Source of the DNA: JAAYOS01 sp050950785
GTDB taxonomy: Bacteria; Bacillota; Clostridia; Oscillospirales; JAAYOS01
Assembly: GCA_050950785.1 (NCBI GenBank)
Contig: JBMNIG010000026.1
Location: 10,875-74,874, forward strand
Reading direction: 5' to 3'
DNA length: 64,000 bases
The position numbers and the translations under genes were made by a program. The first letter of the stretch is position 1; the number at the start of each line of letters is the position of its first letter. This document shows, piece after piece, positions 1-8,985 of the stretch. The notes beneath the pieces were generated by a model that worked only from the letters and a program-made list of their open reading frames with translations, had not been told where the DNA came from and searched no databases.

Positions 1-384
1 TGCTCCATTGACCAACGTTCCGTTACAGGCTATGGCCATACTTCCGTTTATATGAGTTACGACTACGGGTTGTGCATTGATTGCGCTAGCTTCTGCGTGG
101 CTTGAGTATCGCACATGACCAATTGCCATATCTCCATGCAGGGATTGCAGAGTATGTTCGTTAAAAACCTCGGGAACGAGTCCACTCTTTTTAATGACAT
201 GGATTTTCCCGTCATTTGACGTGGCTATACCACTTGACTCCTGACCTCTGTGCTGTAAAGCGAAAAGAGCAAGGTATGTTTCATCCGCTACGCTGTATGA
301 ATCGGAGGGAGAAAGGGAGATGCCAAAGACTCCGCACTCTTCGCCAAGTTTATCAGATGTCCAACAGTCTGCGAAGGATTTCAC
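1..384 (-). CDS. purF: Amidophosphoribosyltransferase, N-terminal part (runs off left edge)
   Basis: This is the first 128 codons of PurF, which makes 5-phosphoribosylamine from PRPP and glutamine in the first step of de novo purine synthesis. The reverse-strand translation shows the Ntn-type glutaminase domain: a short propeptide, then EECGVFGI with the presumed nucleophile Cys17, then ALFALQHRGQES and GHVRYSSH, all typical of PurF. I place the start at the GTG ending at 384 because a strong AAAAGGAGG lies just upstream and the resulting 16-residue propeptide is near the family norm. The start lies inside the 3' end of the purC remnant (32-nt overlap), so translation of the two is probably coupled. 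The C-terminal PRTase domain is outside the window. Confidence 0.93.
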   Translation of the reverse strand, partial: MKSFADCWTSDKLGEECGVFGISLSPSDSYSVADETYLALFALQHRGQESSGIATSNDGKIHVIKKSGLVPEVFNEHTLQSLHGDMAIGHVRYSSHAEASAINAQPVVVTHINGSMAIACNGTLVNGA

Positions 385-535
385 GATACGCCTCCTTTTC
401 ACCGACCAAGTCACGCCTGAAACGATATCCATCCACCTTTTCACCGATATTTAAGTCCCCAAAACGGCAGGTGTCGGGAGACATCTCATCGGCAAGAATT
501 ATTTTGCCTTCAAACATGAGGTTTGATTTTTGCAT
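353..535 (-). pseudogene. purC: purC 3' remnant (SAICAR synthase C-terminus)
   Basis: A 60-codon reading frame matches only the C-terminal part of SAICAR synthase: the stretch KIILADEMSPDTCRF and the later DGYRFRRDL and EAYREILRRL are characteristic of PurC, normally about 235 residues. The N-terminal three quarters, including the ATP-binding part, are absent; only 99 nt separate it from purE, and an in-frame TAA stands four codons before the ATG. A good Shine-Dalgarno (AAGGAG, 8 nt from the ATG) precedes it. It sits where purC is expected in a purE-purC-purF operon, so I infer an internal deletion. It cannot be catalytic; it may survive because its translation leads into purF. A full purC must be elsewhere if the pathway works. 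Confidence 0.82.
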
Positions 536-634
536 CCAGAAGTCTCCTTATATATTGGCACTAACTTGGTATTTATATTGCACTTATTGATAATAGTTTT
601 CTATACAATGAGTTTGATCGATCCAACAATGCTA

Positions 635-1132
635 TCAATCCATACTGTGTTGCTTCTGTAAAGCCTTATCCTTTTCGGAGACCTCACGCTCCATGTCTTC
701 TCTAAATTTAGAAAGTTTTTCCGAAAGGCATTCATCCGTTAAGGCTAGAATCTGAGCCGCGAGTATGGCAGCGTTTTCAGCACCGTCAATTGCCACCGTC
801 GCGACGGGGATACCCTTGGGCATCTGAACGGTGGAAAGGAGACTGTCCAGCCCATCAAGGGTTGATGATTTGATGGGGACACCGATTACCGGCAAGGTGG
901 TGGATGACGCGATCACACCGGCAAGGTGAGCTGCTTTACCGGCTGCGGCAATAATAACACCGAACCCGTTTTGCGCAGCAGCGGCAGAAAACGCCGCACA
1001 GGCGCCTGGGGTTCGGTGGGCAGAAATTATTCGCATTTCATATTGAATGCCAAAATATTTAAGGCGATTTGCGGCCGGCAGCATTATATCCAAGTCGCTG
1101 TCAGATCCCATTACAATTGCAACCTTTTTCAT
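635..1132 (-). CDS. purE: N5-carboxyaminoimidazole ribonucleotide mutase PurE
   Basis: PurE converts N5-CAIR to CAIR in purine synthesis. The protein begins KKVAIVMGSDSDLDIM and contains SAHRTPG, the GVIIAAAGKAAHLAGVIAS stretch and LPVIGVPIKSS, all signature segments of class I PurE. The open frame extends 20 codons further upstream, but ATG at 1132 follows AAAGGA at a good distance and gives about 165 residues, the usual PurE length. It is the first gene of the purE-(purC remnant)-purF group on the minus strand. The C-terminal tail (DECLSEKLSKFREDMEREVSEKDKAL) is a normal helical extension. Confidence 0.95.
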   Translation of the reverse strand: MKKVAIVMGSDSDLDIMLPAANRLKYFGIQYEMRIISAHRTPGACAAFSAAAAQNGFGVIIAAAGKAAHLAGVIASSTTLPVIGVPIKSSTLDGLDSLLSTVQMPKGIPVATVAIDGAENAAILAAQILALTDECLSEKLSKFREDMEREVSEKDKALQKQHSMD

Positions 1133-1323
1133 GATCATATTCCTTTCGTACAAAAATGCAGTATTCAGGAACATAAGTGGAATGAAATCCACATGATTAT
1201 ACTACACCGAAAGGACCATATTATCAACCAATTAAGCCTAACATCAAAAAAGATTGGCAAGTCTGACAAGTCCGTAAAGCTATTTTTGCGACGCTTCTAT
1301 TACTTCTGACGATTGAAAAAGAC

Positions 1324-2475
1324 CTAAATAACATCATACCTTTGGAGTATTTGACGCATTTCATCCACACGGGAATCCCATGAACTTGCTTTTCCCAATT
1401 CCCGACGTCGACTTGTATGCCAGTTGCTTTTCTCCTTTATTGCCACAGCGCATTTTTCCACGAACTCCTCCGGAGTAGAAGCGATATATACAACATCGGA
1501 ATACTCAAGAACCTGTTCAGGCTGCGGAGTAGAAACGATTGGCTTACCTGTTGCCAGATACTCGTAAAACTTCAGGGGACTTACGTCCTTTGCCAAGTCT
1601 CCCGACTTGAAAATGTTGAGACATACATCAAAGTAGGCAAGATAATTTACCATGTCCTTGTAATTCTTCCTTCCAAGGAGGTGGATGTTAGGAAGACCTT
1701 TGAGTACGCTTAGGTCTACTCCCGGGAGTGGAGAGCCGATGAAAACAAATGACCACTCCGGGTGGAGCTTTGCAGCATAGGCTACATAATCGTAGTTGAT
1801 GCATTCCTGCAGTGCCCCGGAAAATCCAAGGACCGGTTTACGGATGTTGAACAAATCGTCCGGAATTGGAAGTGCGGGGTCATCCACACGGCTGAATAGT
1901 TCATAGTTTGCACCGTTCGGTATGAGGTAAGTGTTTTCGTTGTATTGACTTAGTGTATCGTGTAGACCTTTAGCGGTTGCAAAGACCACGTTACTTTTGG
2001 CAGCCAATTGAGACTCCATCTTGTTTACGACAGCTGGATCAATAAGACCGGGATAGCCAGCATGGCGGTCAACGCAGTCGTAAATGAGGGAGCTATGGGG
2101 GATATGGTCAACGGCATCAACGCTTGAAGGGTGATAAACCCAAAGAATTGGATTTTCAAATCCATGCTCTTTCATCTTGGACTTTACAAATGAAGCAAGA
2201 CGTCTTTGGTTGATTTTATTGATAGATCTATATTTATTGTAAAAGGGCATGACCGGAGGCATGGCATAAACGGTAATGTTGCTGATTGGTTTGGTCCCAT
2301 CATTTTTATATGCGGACAACCGTGGAGATGCCTCCTTGTCCTTAAAGGGGGCAATCAAAGTTACCGGAGGCTCAAAGTAAAGGATTTCAGCATCCTTTAT
2401 CCGCCCCATTACTTGTTGCTTACGTGTCGGTATGCCGTACCAATTTGATGTGGAGAGACATACTATCTGTTGCAT
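1324..2475 (-). CDS. Glycosyltransferase (GT4-like, TuaH/WelC type)
   Basis: The 383-residue protein begins QQIVCLSTSNWYGIPTRKQ and has a C-terminal half typical of GT-B glycosyltransferases of group 1: VLGFSGAL near residue 210, then FVFIGSP, and the donor-binding segment SPLKFYEYLATGKPIVSTP near residue 300. It should transfer a sugar from a nucleotide donor to a lipid-linked or surface polysaccharide intermediate on the cytoplasmic side of the membrane; the acceptor cannot be told. The gene starts 15 nt after the stop of the GT-CsaB fusion gene, with GGGGG as Shine-Dalgarno, so the two are almost certainly one operon. Function in a secondary cell-wall polymer is inferred from that neighbour. 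Confidence 0.82.
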   Translation of the reverse strand: MQQIVCLSTSNWYGIPTRKQQVMGRIKDAEILYFEPPVTLIAPFKDKEASPRLSAYKNDGTKPISNITVYAMPPVMPFYNKYRSINKINQRRLASFVKSKMKEHGFENPILWVYHPSSVDAVDHIPHSSLIYDCVDRHAGYPGLIDPAVVNKMESQLAAKSNVVFATAKGLHDTLSQYNENTYLIPNGANYELFSRVDDPALPIPDDLFNIRKPVLGFSGALQECINYDYVAYAAKLHPEWSFVFIGSPLPGVDLSVLKGLPNIHLLGRKNYKDMVNYLAYFDVCLNIFKSGDLAKDVSPLKFYEYLATGKPIVSTPQPEQVLEYSDVVYIASTPEEFVEKCAVAIKEKSNWHTSRRRELGKASSWDSRVDEMRQILQRYDVI

Positions 2476-2490
2476 TGTTAAAACCCCCTG

Positions 2491-4707
2491 TTATTGTTTG
2501 GAAAGTAGTATGAGCGCAGTTTCACGGTTTTTGTACTCAATTTCACGCAGCTTGGATACAGCTTTTCGAAGCTCATCCCGATCTTTTTTTATAGCTCTGT
2601 CTATAAGCGAGATAAGTTCATCTTCATTTAGTTCATCTATGGAAACGCACAGATCCTGTTCCATATAATGAAGGAATGAACGCACCTTTGTGTCGTATGA
2701 TACTCCAACTAAGGGAACGCCTTGACCGGCGGCAAAAATAAGGCCGTGAAGTCGCATTGATACTACAACATCCATTTTGGAAAGCATTCCTATTAGCGTA
2801 CTTGTCTTTTCAGGAGTTTTGATGATCAGCGGTTCATTTAGCTTCATATCTTTACATGCCTGTTTGCAGGCAGCTTCGTCCTTCCCGCGCTCTAAAGGAA
2901 TAAAAATCGGGACGACTCCATACTTTTCATATGCAAGATCGGCCGCCCTGCCGAATATTTCAGCCTTTTGAGAAAAGGTAGGCCAGTCCCGCAGCATGAA
3001 TGCTATATAACTGCCGTCCGGTGATAGTCCATTTGATATCATTGCGCTTTCGATTTCACTCTCCGATGACGGAGAGAGAATCAGGGCGGGATCTGCCGAA
3101 AGGATGATTTCAGGCTTGGAGACCCCTAGACGCTTGAGTTCTTCTTGAGAATCCGGCTCCCGGAGGGTAATGAAGTCTACACAGCGGTTTAACACACGTG
3201 CTGTACGCTTGCGATTTGCGGATCTTGTGACAGGTCCTATGCCACAACCATACATCATCACTTTACAGCCAAGATGCCGGCCCAACCATATGGTATACAG
3301 ATAGAAAAGAAGTGACCTGGTGGATGTGATATCCTGTATCAGGTTTCCGCCCCCGTTGATATAAAGTTTGCTTTGACGAAAAGCCCGGAAAAGGGCAAAA
3401 GGATTGAAGGTGTATAGTGAATCGACCCTGTAGTTGAGACGTGTTTTCTTTGGAGTGCGGGAAAGAACACGGATTCGGAGATCTGGATCGATGTCGGTGA
3501 TCTCAGACACTATCGCCTCAAGTATAGCGTCGTCACCGGCATTGTTCTTTCCGTATGAGCCGCAGATGGTCACCCCATATCGTTTGAGTTTGCGATCTCT
3601 GCGCCTCAAAAGCACATTGTAGATTTCGATCTGTTTGGCTATTGTCACTTCTATAGAAAAGTTCTCAGCAGCTTTTTTATATATCCGTTCACCGAATATT
3701 TCACGCAGGTCAGCGTCACATCCCAGCTTAATAAGCAATTCGGCAAGGGTATCAGCATCACCCGGATCGAAAAGGAATCCATTCACGCCGTGGTCTATCA
3801 GCAGTGGTATGCCGCCGACTTTGGTGCTGATTGTAGCGAGTTTGCAGCGCGCTCCTTCTGTAACAGCATATGGGAAAGTTTCGGAAAGCGAGGTTAGGAG
3901 ATTTATATCGATTGAACGATAGAAGGCTTCAATATCATCGACCCAGCCAGCAAAACATACTCGATCAGATATTCCCAGGCTATCCGCTAAAGCTGACAGT
4001 GCATCTTTCTGGTCGCCATCTCCTGCTACAATGAGTTTCATATGCTGTGGTGTGTGTACAAAGGCACGGAGAAGCGTGGAAATATCCTTGACAGGATCGA
4101 GACGGGCTGCGATTCCGCAGACAACATCGCCATTGGCCACCGTTAGCCCATAAGACTTCAAAAAAGCTTTGCGGTCAAGCTCTCTTGCAGGGATATTGAA
4201 ATCGAGCCCGTTGTATATAGAAAAAAGTCCATACGGTGAGAAGCCGCGGGACAGAAGAAGATGCGCCACCGGGTCGGAGACGCAAATGCGGTTTTTGATT
4301 ATTCTCAGAGCAATTCTGTTTATATTACCATAAACAAGGTTGCCTAAAGGTCTTCCAAGGTAGTCGAGCCTGTAGTCAGAATGGACAGTGGTAACCACTG
4401 TCGCACGTTTCACGATTTTAAGCCATGTGCCCATCATGTTGGCCTTTGCACCATGACAATGGACAATATCAAAGCCGCCCCTCTCGTACAGGAGGCGCAG
4501 CGTGTGAAAATCTTTTATTATATTGCCGGATGAAATAACTTCAGTGGGAATTGCCATGGATTGGGCTTCTTCAGCAAAAGAGCCCTCACGAAGTGAAACG
4601 AGCAAAACTTCGCATTCCGGTTCTTTTTGAAGTCCGGCTAAAAGGGACAGAACGTGGGTCTTTGCACCACCTACGTCGCCCCCTCCTATGAGGTGAAGAA
4701 TTTTCAT
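2491..4707 (-). CDS. csaB: Fusion of group-1 glycosyltransferase and CsaB-type polysaccharide pyruvyl transferase
   Basis: Two enzymes in one chain of about 738 residues. Residues 1-365 form a GT4 glycosyltransferase: KILHLIGGGDVGGAKTH at the start, GIAARLDPVKDISTLLRA for the donor domain, and the EGARCKLATISTKVGGIPLLI segment. From about residue 378 the CsaB domain begins (GVTICGSYGKNNAGDDAILEA), with LYINGGGNLIQD, MMYGCGIGPV and SMRLHGLIFAAGQGVPLVGVSYD as hallmarks. CsaB adds ketal pyruvate to the secondary cell-wall polysaccharide that anchors SLH-domain S-layer proteins. I choose ATG at 4707; a TTG two codons earlier is possible. Divergent to the DUF4330 gene, and first gene of the operon with the downstream glycosyltransferase. 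Confidence 0.9.
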   Translation of the reverse strand: MKILHLIGGGDVGGAKTHVLSLLAGLQKEPECEVLLVSLREGSFAEEAQSMAIPTEVISSGNIIKDFHTLRLLYERGGFDIVHCHGAKANMMGTWLKIVKRATVVTTVHSDYRLDYLGRPLGNLVYGNINRIALRIIKNRICVSDPVAHLLLSRGFSPYGLFSIYNGLDFNIPARELDRKAFLKSYGLTVANGDVVCGIAARLDPVKDISTLLRAFVHTPQHMKLIVAGDGDQKDALSALADSLGISDRVCFAGWVDDIEAFYRSIDINLLTSLSETFPYAVTEGARCKLATISTKVGGIPLLIDHGVNGFLFDPGDADTLAELLIKLGCDADLREIFGERIYKKAAENFSIEVTIAKQIEIYNVLLRRRDRKLKRYGVTICGSYGKNNAGDDAILEAIVSEITDIDPDLRIRVLSRTPKKTRLNYRVDSLYTFNPFALFRAFRQSKLYINGGGNLIQDITSTRSLLFYLYTIWLGRHLGCKVMMYGCGIGPVTRSANRKRTARVLNRCVDFITLREPDSQEELKRLGVSKPEIILSADPALILSPSSESEIESAMISNGLSPDGSYIAFMLRDWPTFSQKAEIFGRAADLAYEKYGVVPIFIPLERGKDEAACKQACKDMKLNEPLIIKTPEKTSTLIGMLSKMDVVVSMRLHGLIFAAGQGVPLVGVSYDTKVRSFLHYMEQDLCVSIDELNEDELISLIDRAIKKDRDELRKAVSKLREIEYKNRETALILLSKQ

Positions 4708-4824
4708 GGTCAACCATCCAATGTCAAAAATAGCGGGAAATGGCTTGTAGACAAGCCAGATTTATTATACAATATAGCGGTAATTGGGTCAAGCGTACGA
4801 CCGGAAGGAGGATATGATATATCC

Positions 4825-5328
4825 ATGAAACTCATTAATGAAAAGGGAAAGCTTTTTGGGGTCATAAACCTCGTAGACCTGCTTGTATTGCTATTTGTTT
4901 TGTTGGTGGCAGGGGGTATTGTATGGAAAATTTTCGGCAGTCAAGTTTCCGAACTTGTTACTCCAACAACAGAGCTGACTTATACAGTTCGCATAAAGTC
5001 CACACAACCAAGATACTATGATGAACTGATCTCAAGACCTTTTCCACAACAGCTGGCAGCAGGTGACTCACTGATAGAAAATGCACACATCATAGCTGCT
5101 GAAAAGGAACCATATATCACGCAGATAGGTACCGACGACGGTAAGCTCGTGAGTGTGACCGATCCGACAAAGATCGATATTGTTTGCACGATAAAAGCCG
5201 TCGTAAACAATAGTGATATTATCAAGGTCGGGCCTCAGGAGGTTAGAGCAGGCAAGGATCACTACGTCAAGACCAGATATTTTGAGATGATCGGGACAAT
5301 CGAAAGTGTTGAAATGGCTGATGAATAG
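4825..5328 (+). CDS. DUF4330 family membrane-anchored protein
   Basis: A 168-residue protein with a short cytoplasmic N-terminus, one hydrophobic segment (about residues 13-35, LVDLLVLLFVLLVAGGIVW) and an extracytoplasmic domain. The pattern NEKGKLFGVINLVDLL and the later DPTKIDIVCTIKAVV and VRAGKDHYVKTRYF fit DUF4330, a family of unknown function in Clostridia usually beside envelope polysaccharide genes. The ATG at 4825 follows AGGAGG with a rather long 13-nt spacer; the longer upstream open frame crosses the divergent promoter region and has no site. It lies between the csaB fusion (divergent) and the O-antigen-ligase-like gene, 97 nt downstream, suggesting a role in polymer assembly. Confidence 0.75.
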   Translation: MKLINEKGKLFGVINLVDLLVLLFVLLVAGGIVWKIFGSQVSELVTPTTELTYTVRIKSTQPRYYDELISRPFPQQLAAGDSLIENAHIIAAEKEPYITQIGTDDGKLVSVTDPTKIDIVCTIKAVVNNSDIIKVGPQEVRAGKDHYVKTRYFEMIGTIESVEMADE

Positions 5329-5424
5329 TATCGTGCAAAACTTCTTATTTGAAGGGCTTTGTGCTCGTGATTGTTATATCGAAATTTTCGATATGCAGCT
5401 GAAGACAGATAGGAGCGTAATTTT

Positions 5425-6990
5425 ATGCAGAAGCTATTGAACGGCAGCTTTTTGGTCTCCCTCATAAAAAGTCTGTTCGGTTTTTTTCCTTATAGCATCA
5501 TAGCTACCGCTATACGGAACATAAAAAACGCGTATGAGACTTCCGCAACTAAAAAAGTGTGGGAGAGGATATTCGGTTGCTCTGACTCGTCCACGTCAAA
5601 CTCAACATGGAATGCCTTTCTGGTGAGGTTTAATTCGGCATGTGCAAGGCTCGGCAGGCTCATTTCGGTAATTGCCGAGGGAAGCTTGCTTGTGCGGTTT
5701 TGGAAATCGCCAGCTCTACGCAACAGTCTCTTTTACCGCATATTTTTCAGCCACGGTACCAACAGGCTGATAGTTGTTATATTCGCGCTATATCTGCCGA
5801 TCGACTATGCACTGAGAACTTGGTCGCCGATTTCAGCTCTTGCGTCTGTGTGGGATGAGGCGTTTCTGGTCTTCGGTATTGCATATGTGCTTTTTAGGCG
5901 GATTTTCTGCAAGAGGACAGTGGATGCACACTCAACACCCTTCGATGTGCCACTGTTGCTGTTTTTAGGCATTGGGTTTATGCTGCTTTGCGTGGTGTCA
6001 CCGTATCTTGGCATTGCCATAGCAGGACTTAGGGCCGTTGTGCAGTACATGTTGTGGTTTTTTGTTCTGACGCGAATCATTGAAAATGATGGCGATATAT
6101 ATGCTTTTTGCGCAACTATTATCGGTACTGCCACTCTAATCGCACTTCACGGCATTTATCAATTTATTGTTGCGGTACCGATTCCTTCGCACTGGGTGTC
6201 TCAGGCAGAGATGGGAGTACGCACGCGTGTATTTTCGATAATTGGAAGCCCGAACGTGTTGGGCTCCTATCTGGTTATGTTTGCTCCACTTGCAGCTACA
6301 TTTGCCTATTTGCTTAAGCCAATGTGGATGAAAATTTTTATGTGGGGCTGCACATTCTTGATGTGCCTGGCATGCCTTTTCACCTTCTCCCGTGGTGCAT
6401 GGTTGGGAATGGCGGTTGCGGTCTTTGTTTTTGCGTTATATCGCGACAGGAAACTGATTGCATTGATGGCGCTTGCCGCGGGCATTGCGGTCTTTATTCC
6501 ACAGGTGGCAAACAGGATAACCTTTCTTTTTACTTCAGAGTTTGACATGGCCAATATGTTTGGAGGCAGGGGTGGCAGAAGGCGTGAAGGCCTTAAATTG
6601 CTTTATTCCGTGAATCCCTGGTTTGGATATGGGCTTGGTCGCTTTGGCGGTGCGGTGGCAATGCAAAATCAGATCAACAGTAATATAAGTTACTTTTATA
6701 TGGACAACTACTACCTTAAGACCCTGATAGAGATGGGATATATCGGACTTGGCGGCTTTCTGTTGACACTTGCCAGTTTCGTATTCAATGGCATGAGGTC
6801 GATCCACAGGACGAGAAAAGAGCCAATTTCCATGGTTGCCCAAGGGTTGTTTGCCGGCATGGCAGGAGTGATGACACACTGTTTGACGGAAAATATCTTT
6901 GAAGTGCCCTATATGAATGCGTACTTTTGGGGAGCAGCCGCCATCGTCATATATATAGGGTTTCTGAGAAAGCGGAAAGTGGCTAGATAG
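5425..6990 (+). CDS. O-antigen ligase/polymerase family integral membrane protein
   Basis: A 521-residue protein with about ten hydrophobic segments after a soluble N-terminal portion of roughly 100 residues. The region FSIIGSPNVLGSYLVMFAPL and the later large loop ending in NPWFGYGLGRFGG, followed by MDNYYLKTLIEMGYIGLGGF, match the Wzy/WaaL (O-antigen ligase PF04932-type) pattern in which the loop carries catalytic residues. Such proteins polymerise or attach surface polysaccharide on the outer face of the membrane. ATG at 5425 follows AGGAG at about 9 nt. Together with the preceding genes it makes a small envelope polymer locus; a strong terminator follows. Confidence 0.85.
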   Translation: MQKLLNGSFLVSLIKSLFGFFPYSIIATAIRNIKNAYETSATKKVWERIFGCSDSSTSNSTWNAFLVRFNSACARLGRLISVIAEGSLLVRFWKSPALRNSLFYRIFFSHGTNRLIVVIFALYLPIDYALRTWSPISALASVWDEAFLVFGIAYVLFRRIFCKRTVDAHSTPFDVPLLLFLGIGFMLLCVVSPYLGIAIAGLRAVVQYMLWFFVLTRIIENDGDIYAFCATIIGTATLIALHGIYQFIVAVPIPSHWVSQAEMGVRTRVFSIIGSPNVLGSYLVMFAPLAATFAYLLKPMWMKIFMWGCTFLMCLACLFTFSRGAWLGMAVAVFVFALYRDRKLIALMALAAGIAVFIPQVANRITFLFTSEFDMANMFGGRGGRRREGLKLLYSVNPWFGYGLGRFGGAVAMQNQINSNISYFYMDNYYLKTLIEMGYIGLGGFLLTLASFVFNGMRSIHRTRKEPISMVAQGLFAGMAGVMTHCLTENIFEVPYMNAYFWGAAAIVIYIGFLRKRKVAR

Positions 6991-7100
6991 GTTAAACGAA
7001 CAAGTGAGTATTAGATATAAAGGGACTTATCAAAGAGCTTGCTAAGACATTATAGAACAGGCGAACATATTTCTATAAGAGATTCAATGTATAAATAGAG

Positions 7101-7138
7101 CAGACCCGTGCTTTTTAGATTGCACGGGTCTGTTTTTC
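7101..7138 (+). terminator. Rho-independent terminator after the O-antigen-ligase-like gene
   Basis: CAGACCCGTGC (7101-7111) pairs perfectly with GCACGGGTCTG (7122-7132) and is followed directly by TTTTTC. It lies 110 nt after the stop of the upstream gene. Confidence 0.88.
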
Positions 7139-7149
7139 AACTAAAACAA

Positions 7150-7199
7150 GGGGGCGGCTCTTCTGTCTTGGAGTTAGCCCAAGGACAGAAGAACCGCCC
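7150..7199. repeat. REP-like palindrome, copy 1
   Basis: GGGCGG-TCTTCTGTC on the left pairs with GACAGAAGA-CCGCCC on the right around a 16-nt centre. The arm GACAGAAGAACCG-CCC recurs at 28953-29010, 43538-43590 and, as half-copies, at 35265-35328. It lies between two convergent genes. Confidence 0.8.
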
Positions 7200-7209
7200 A
7201 TTACATAGA

Positions 7210-8985
7210 TTATTGCCTCAAAAGCCCGGCCATGTACTTTTCATGGTATGCCTTGAAGTTATTGTTATACTCTGGTGTTCTTCCTTCGTGCAATGACCTC
7301 AGGTAGCTGTGGAAGTCGAAACGTTTTTTAGTATTATTCTCTCTTTGTATAATAATAACTGCAACATTAGAACAGTGGTCTGCTATACGTTCCAGGTTAG
7401 TGATCAGGTCTACAAAATGCATACTTGAATCTACCGAGCAGACACCGCTTTTTAGCCGTTCAATGTGTGAACTTTTCAAGTACTCTTGCATCATGTCGAT
7501 TATTTGCTCTAAAGGTTCTACATTAAGCGCTGCTTTCACATCCATGTTTTCGAAACTGCTGTATGTGATATGGAGTATTTCGTCAACTGCGGACAGTATT
7601 TGATTTGCCTCCTGTAATGCCACATTTGAAAATATGATTGAGTTGTCAACCATCTGCTCTGTCATTTCCAAAATGTTCATTGTGTAGTCGCCAATACGTT
7701 CAAAGTCATTTGTCACATGCAGCAGATCACTTATACTCGCACTTTCAGCAGCAGACAGACTGCGGTTTGTCAGCCTTACAAGATAATCGTCCAAAAGGAC
7801 CTCGTTTCTGTCAAGCATGTCTTCCTGTTCACGGAGTCTGTCGGCCTTTTTTGAATCGTAGGACATAACAAGCTCATGTGCCAACGTAAAGTTGTCAAGT
7901 GCGATCCTTCCCATTTGCTTTACGACCTCATATGATTTACTAAGGGCAAGAGATGGGGTCTGGAGAAAACGCTCATCAAGGAGGGTCGTTTCATCGTCAG
8001 TCGTTTTTGCCTTGTCTCTTATTGTTAGGATTGCTAGCTTTTCAAGTAATTTATAAAACGGGAGAAGGATCATAGTGGACAATAGATTAAAGACTAAGTG
8101 GAAAACTGCTATAGATGTACGGTTCAAAGTGCTTTCCCAGAAGGAATACTGTATGATTGGTTTCAAACCATAAAGCAGGACGAAGAAAATAATGGCACCA
8201 ATTAAGTTAAAATACAGATGGATCATAGCGGTACGCTTTGCATTTCTATTGGCTCCAATACTTGAGATCAATGCCGTCACACAGGTTCCAATATTTTGAC
8301 CGAGTATTATTGGCGCAGCTGAGTTGAAGCGGACAGCGCCAGTAGCTGATAGTGCCTGGAGAATACCAACCGATGCGGAAGAGCTCTGAATAACTGCGGT
8401 AAATATAGCTCCTACGGCAACACCGAGAAACGGATTGGATACAGCCGTCATAAGTTTTATAAAAATCTCACTGTCTCTTAAAGGATAAACGGCTGACTCC
8501 ATTGTGTTCATACCAAAAAACAAAATGCCGAAACCAAGGAATATTTGCCCAAGGTCACGCTTGCGGCCAATTTTCTGAGTGAGAAATAATATCAGGCCGA
8601 TCGTGCACACAAGGGGGGCAAGAGATTTTGGTTTCAGCAATTGAAGTATCAGGCCACTTCCTGACAAGTCACCCAATGAAAGTATAAATGCAGTTACGGT
8701 CGTTCCAATGTTGGCTCCGAATATAACACCAACAGCCTGTGCTAGCTTCATAATTCCGGAATTGACAAAACCTACAACCATTACCGTTGTAGCGGATGAG
8801 CTTTGAATAACTGCTGTTACTATTGCTCCTAATAAAACGCCCATGAATATGTTACTGGTAAGTTTCTCAAGAATTTTTTCCAACTTACTACCGGATAATT
8901 TTTCAAGCCCGCTTCCCATCATCGACATACCGTATAAAAAAAGGGCAATTCCACCTAAGAGTGATATGACTTCTAGTACTCCCAT
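7210..8985 (-). CDS. Na+/phosphate cotransporter family protein with PhoU-like tail
   Basis: A 591-residue protein of the NptA/YjbB class, which takes up inorganic phosphate with sodium. The membrane half (about residues 1-320) contains the two duplicated PNaS repeats: GAIVTAVIQSSSATTVMVVGFVNSG and GAIFTAVIQSSSASVGILQALS, each with the diagnostic QSSS motif, plus FGANIGTTVTAF and GQNIGTCVTALI. Residues from about 345 on form PhoU-like helices (YDSKKADRLREQEDMLD, NDFERIGDYTMNI, ITNLERIADHCSNVAV). ATG at 8985 follows GGAGG at 4 nt. The gene stands alone and faces the O-antigen-ligase gene tail to tail. Phosphate specificity is from family knowledge. Confidence 0.93.
   Translation of the reverse strand: MGVLEVISLLGGIALFLYGMSMMGSGLEKLSGSKLEKILEKLTSNIFMGVLLGAIVTAVIQSSSATTVMVVGFVNSGIMKLAQAVGVIFGANIGTTVTAFILSLGDLSGSGLILQLLKPKSLAPLVCTIGLILFLTQKIGRKRDLGQIFLGFGILFFGMNTMESAVYPLRDSEIFIKLMTAVSNPFLGVAVGAIFTAVIQSSSASVGILQALSATGAVRFNSAAPIILGQNIGTCVTALISSIGANRNAKRTAMIHLYFNLIGAIIFFVLLYGLKPIIQYSFWESTLNRTSIAVFHLVFNLLSTMILLPFYKLLEKLAILTIRDKAKTTDDETTLLDERFLQTPSLALSKSYEVVKQMGRIALDNFTLAHELVMSYDSKKADRLREQEDMLDRNEVLLDDYLVRLTNRSLSAAESASISDLLHVTNDFERIGDYTMNILEMTEQMVDNSIIFSNVALQEANQILSAVDEILHITYSSFENMDVKAALNVEPLEQIIDMMQEYLKSSHIERLKSGVCSVDSSMHFVDLITNLERIADHCSNVAVIIIQRENNTKKRFDFHSYLRSLHEGRTPEYNNNFKAYHEKYMAGLLRQ

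Noticed and set aside
216..590. 124-codon plus-strand frame over purF/purC
   Set aside because: Shadow of real minus-strand genes; no ribosome site and no family-like content.
1133..1323. Possible purine riboswitch before purE
   Set aside because: No TATA-hexanucleotide core or paired loops of a purine riboswitch seen in the gap.
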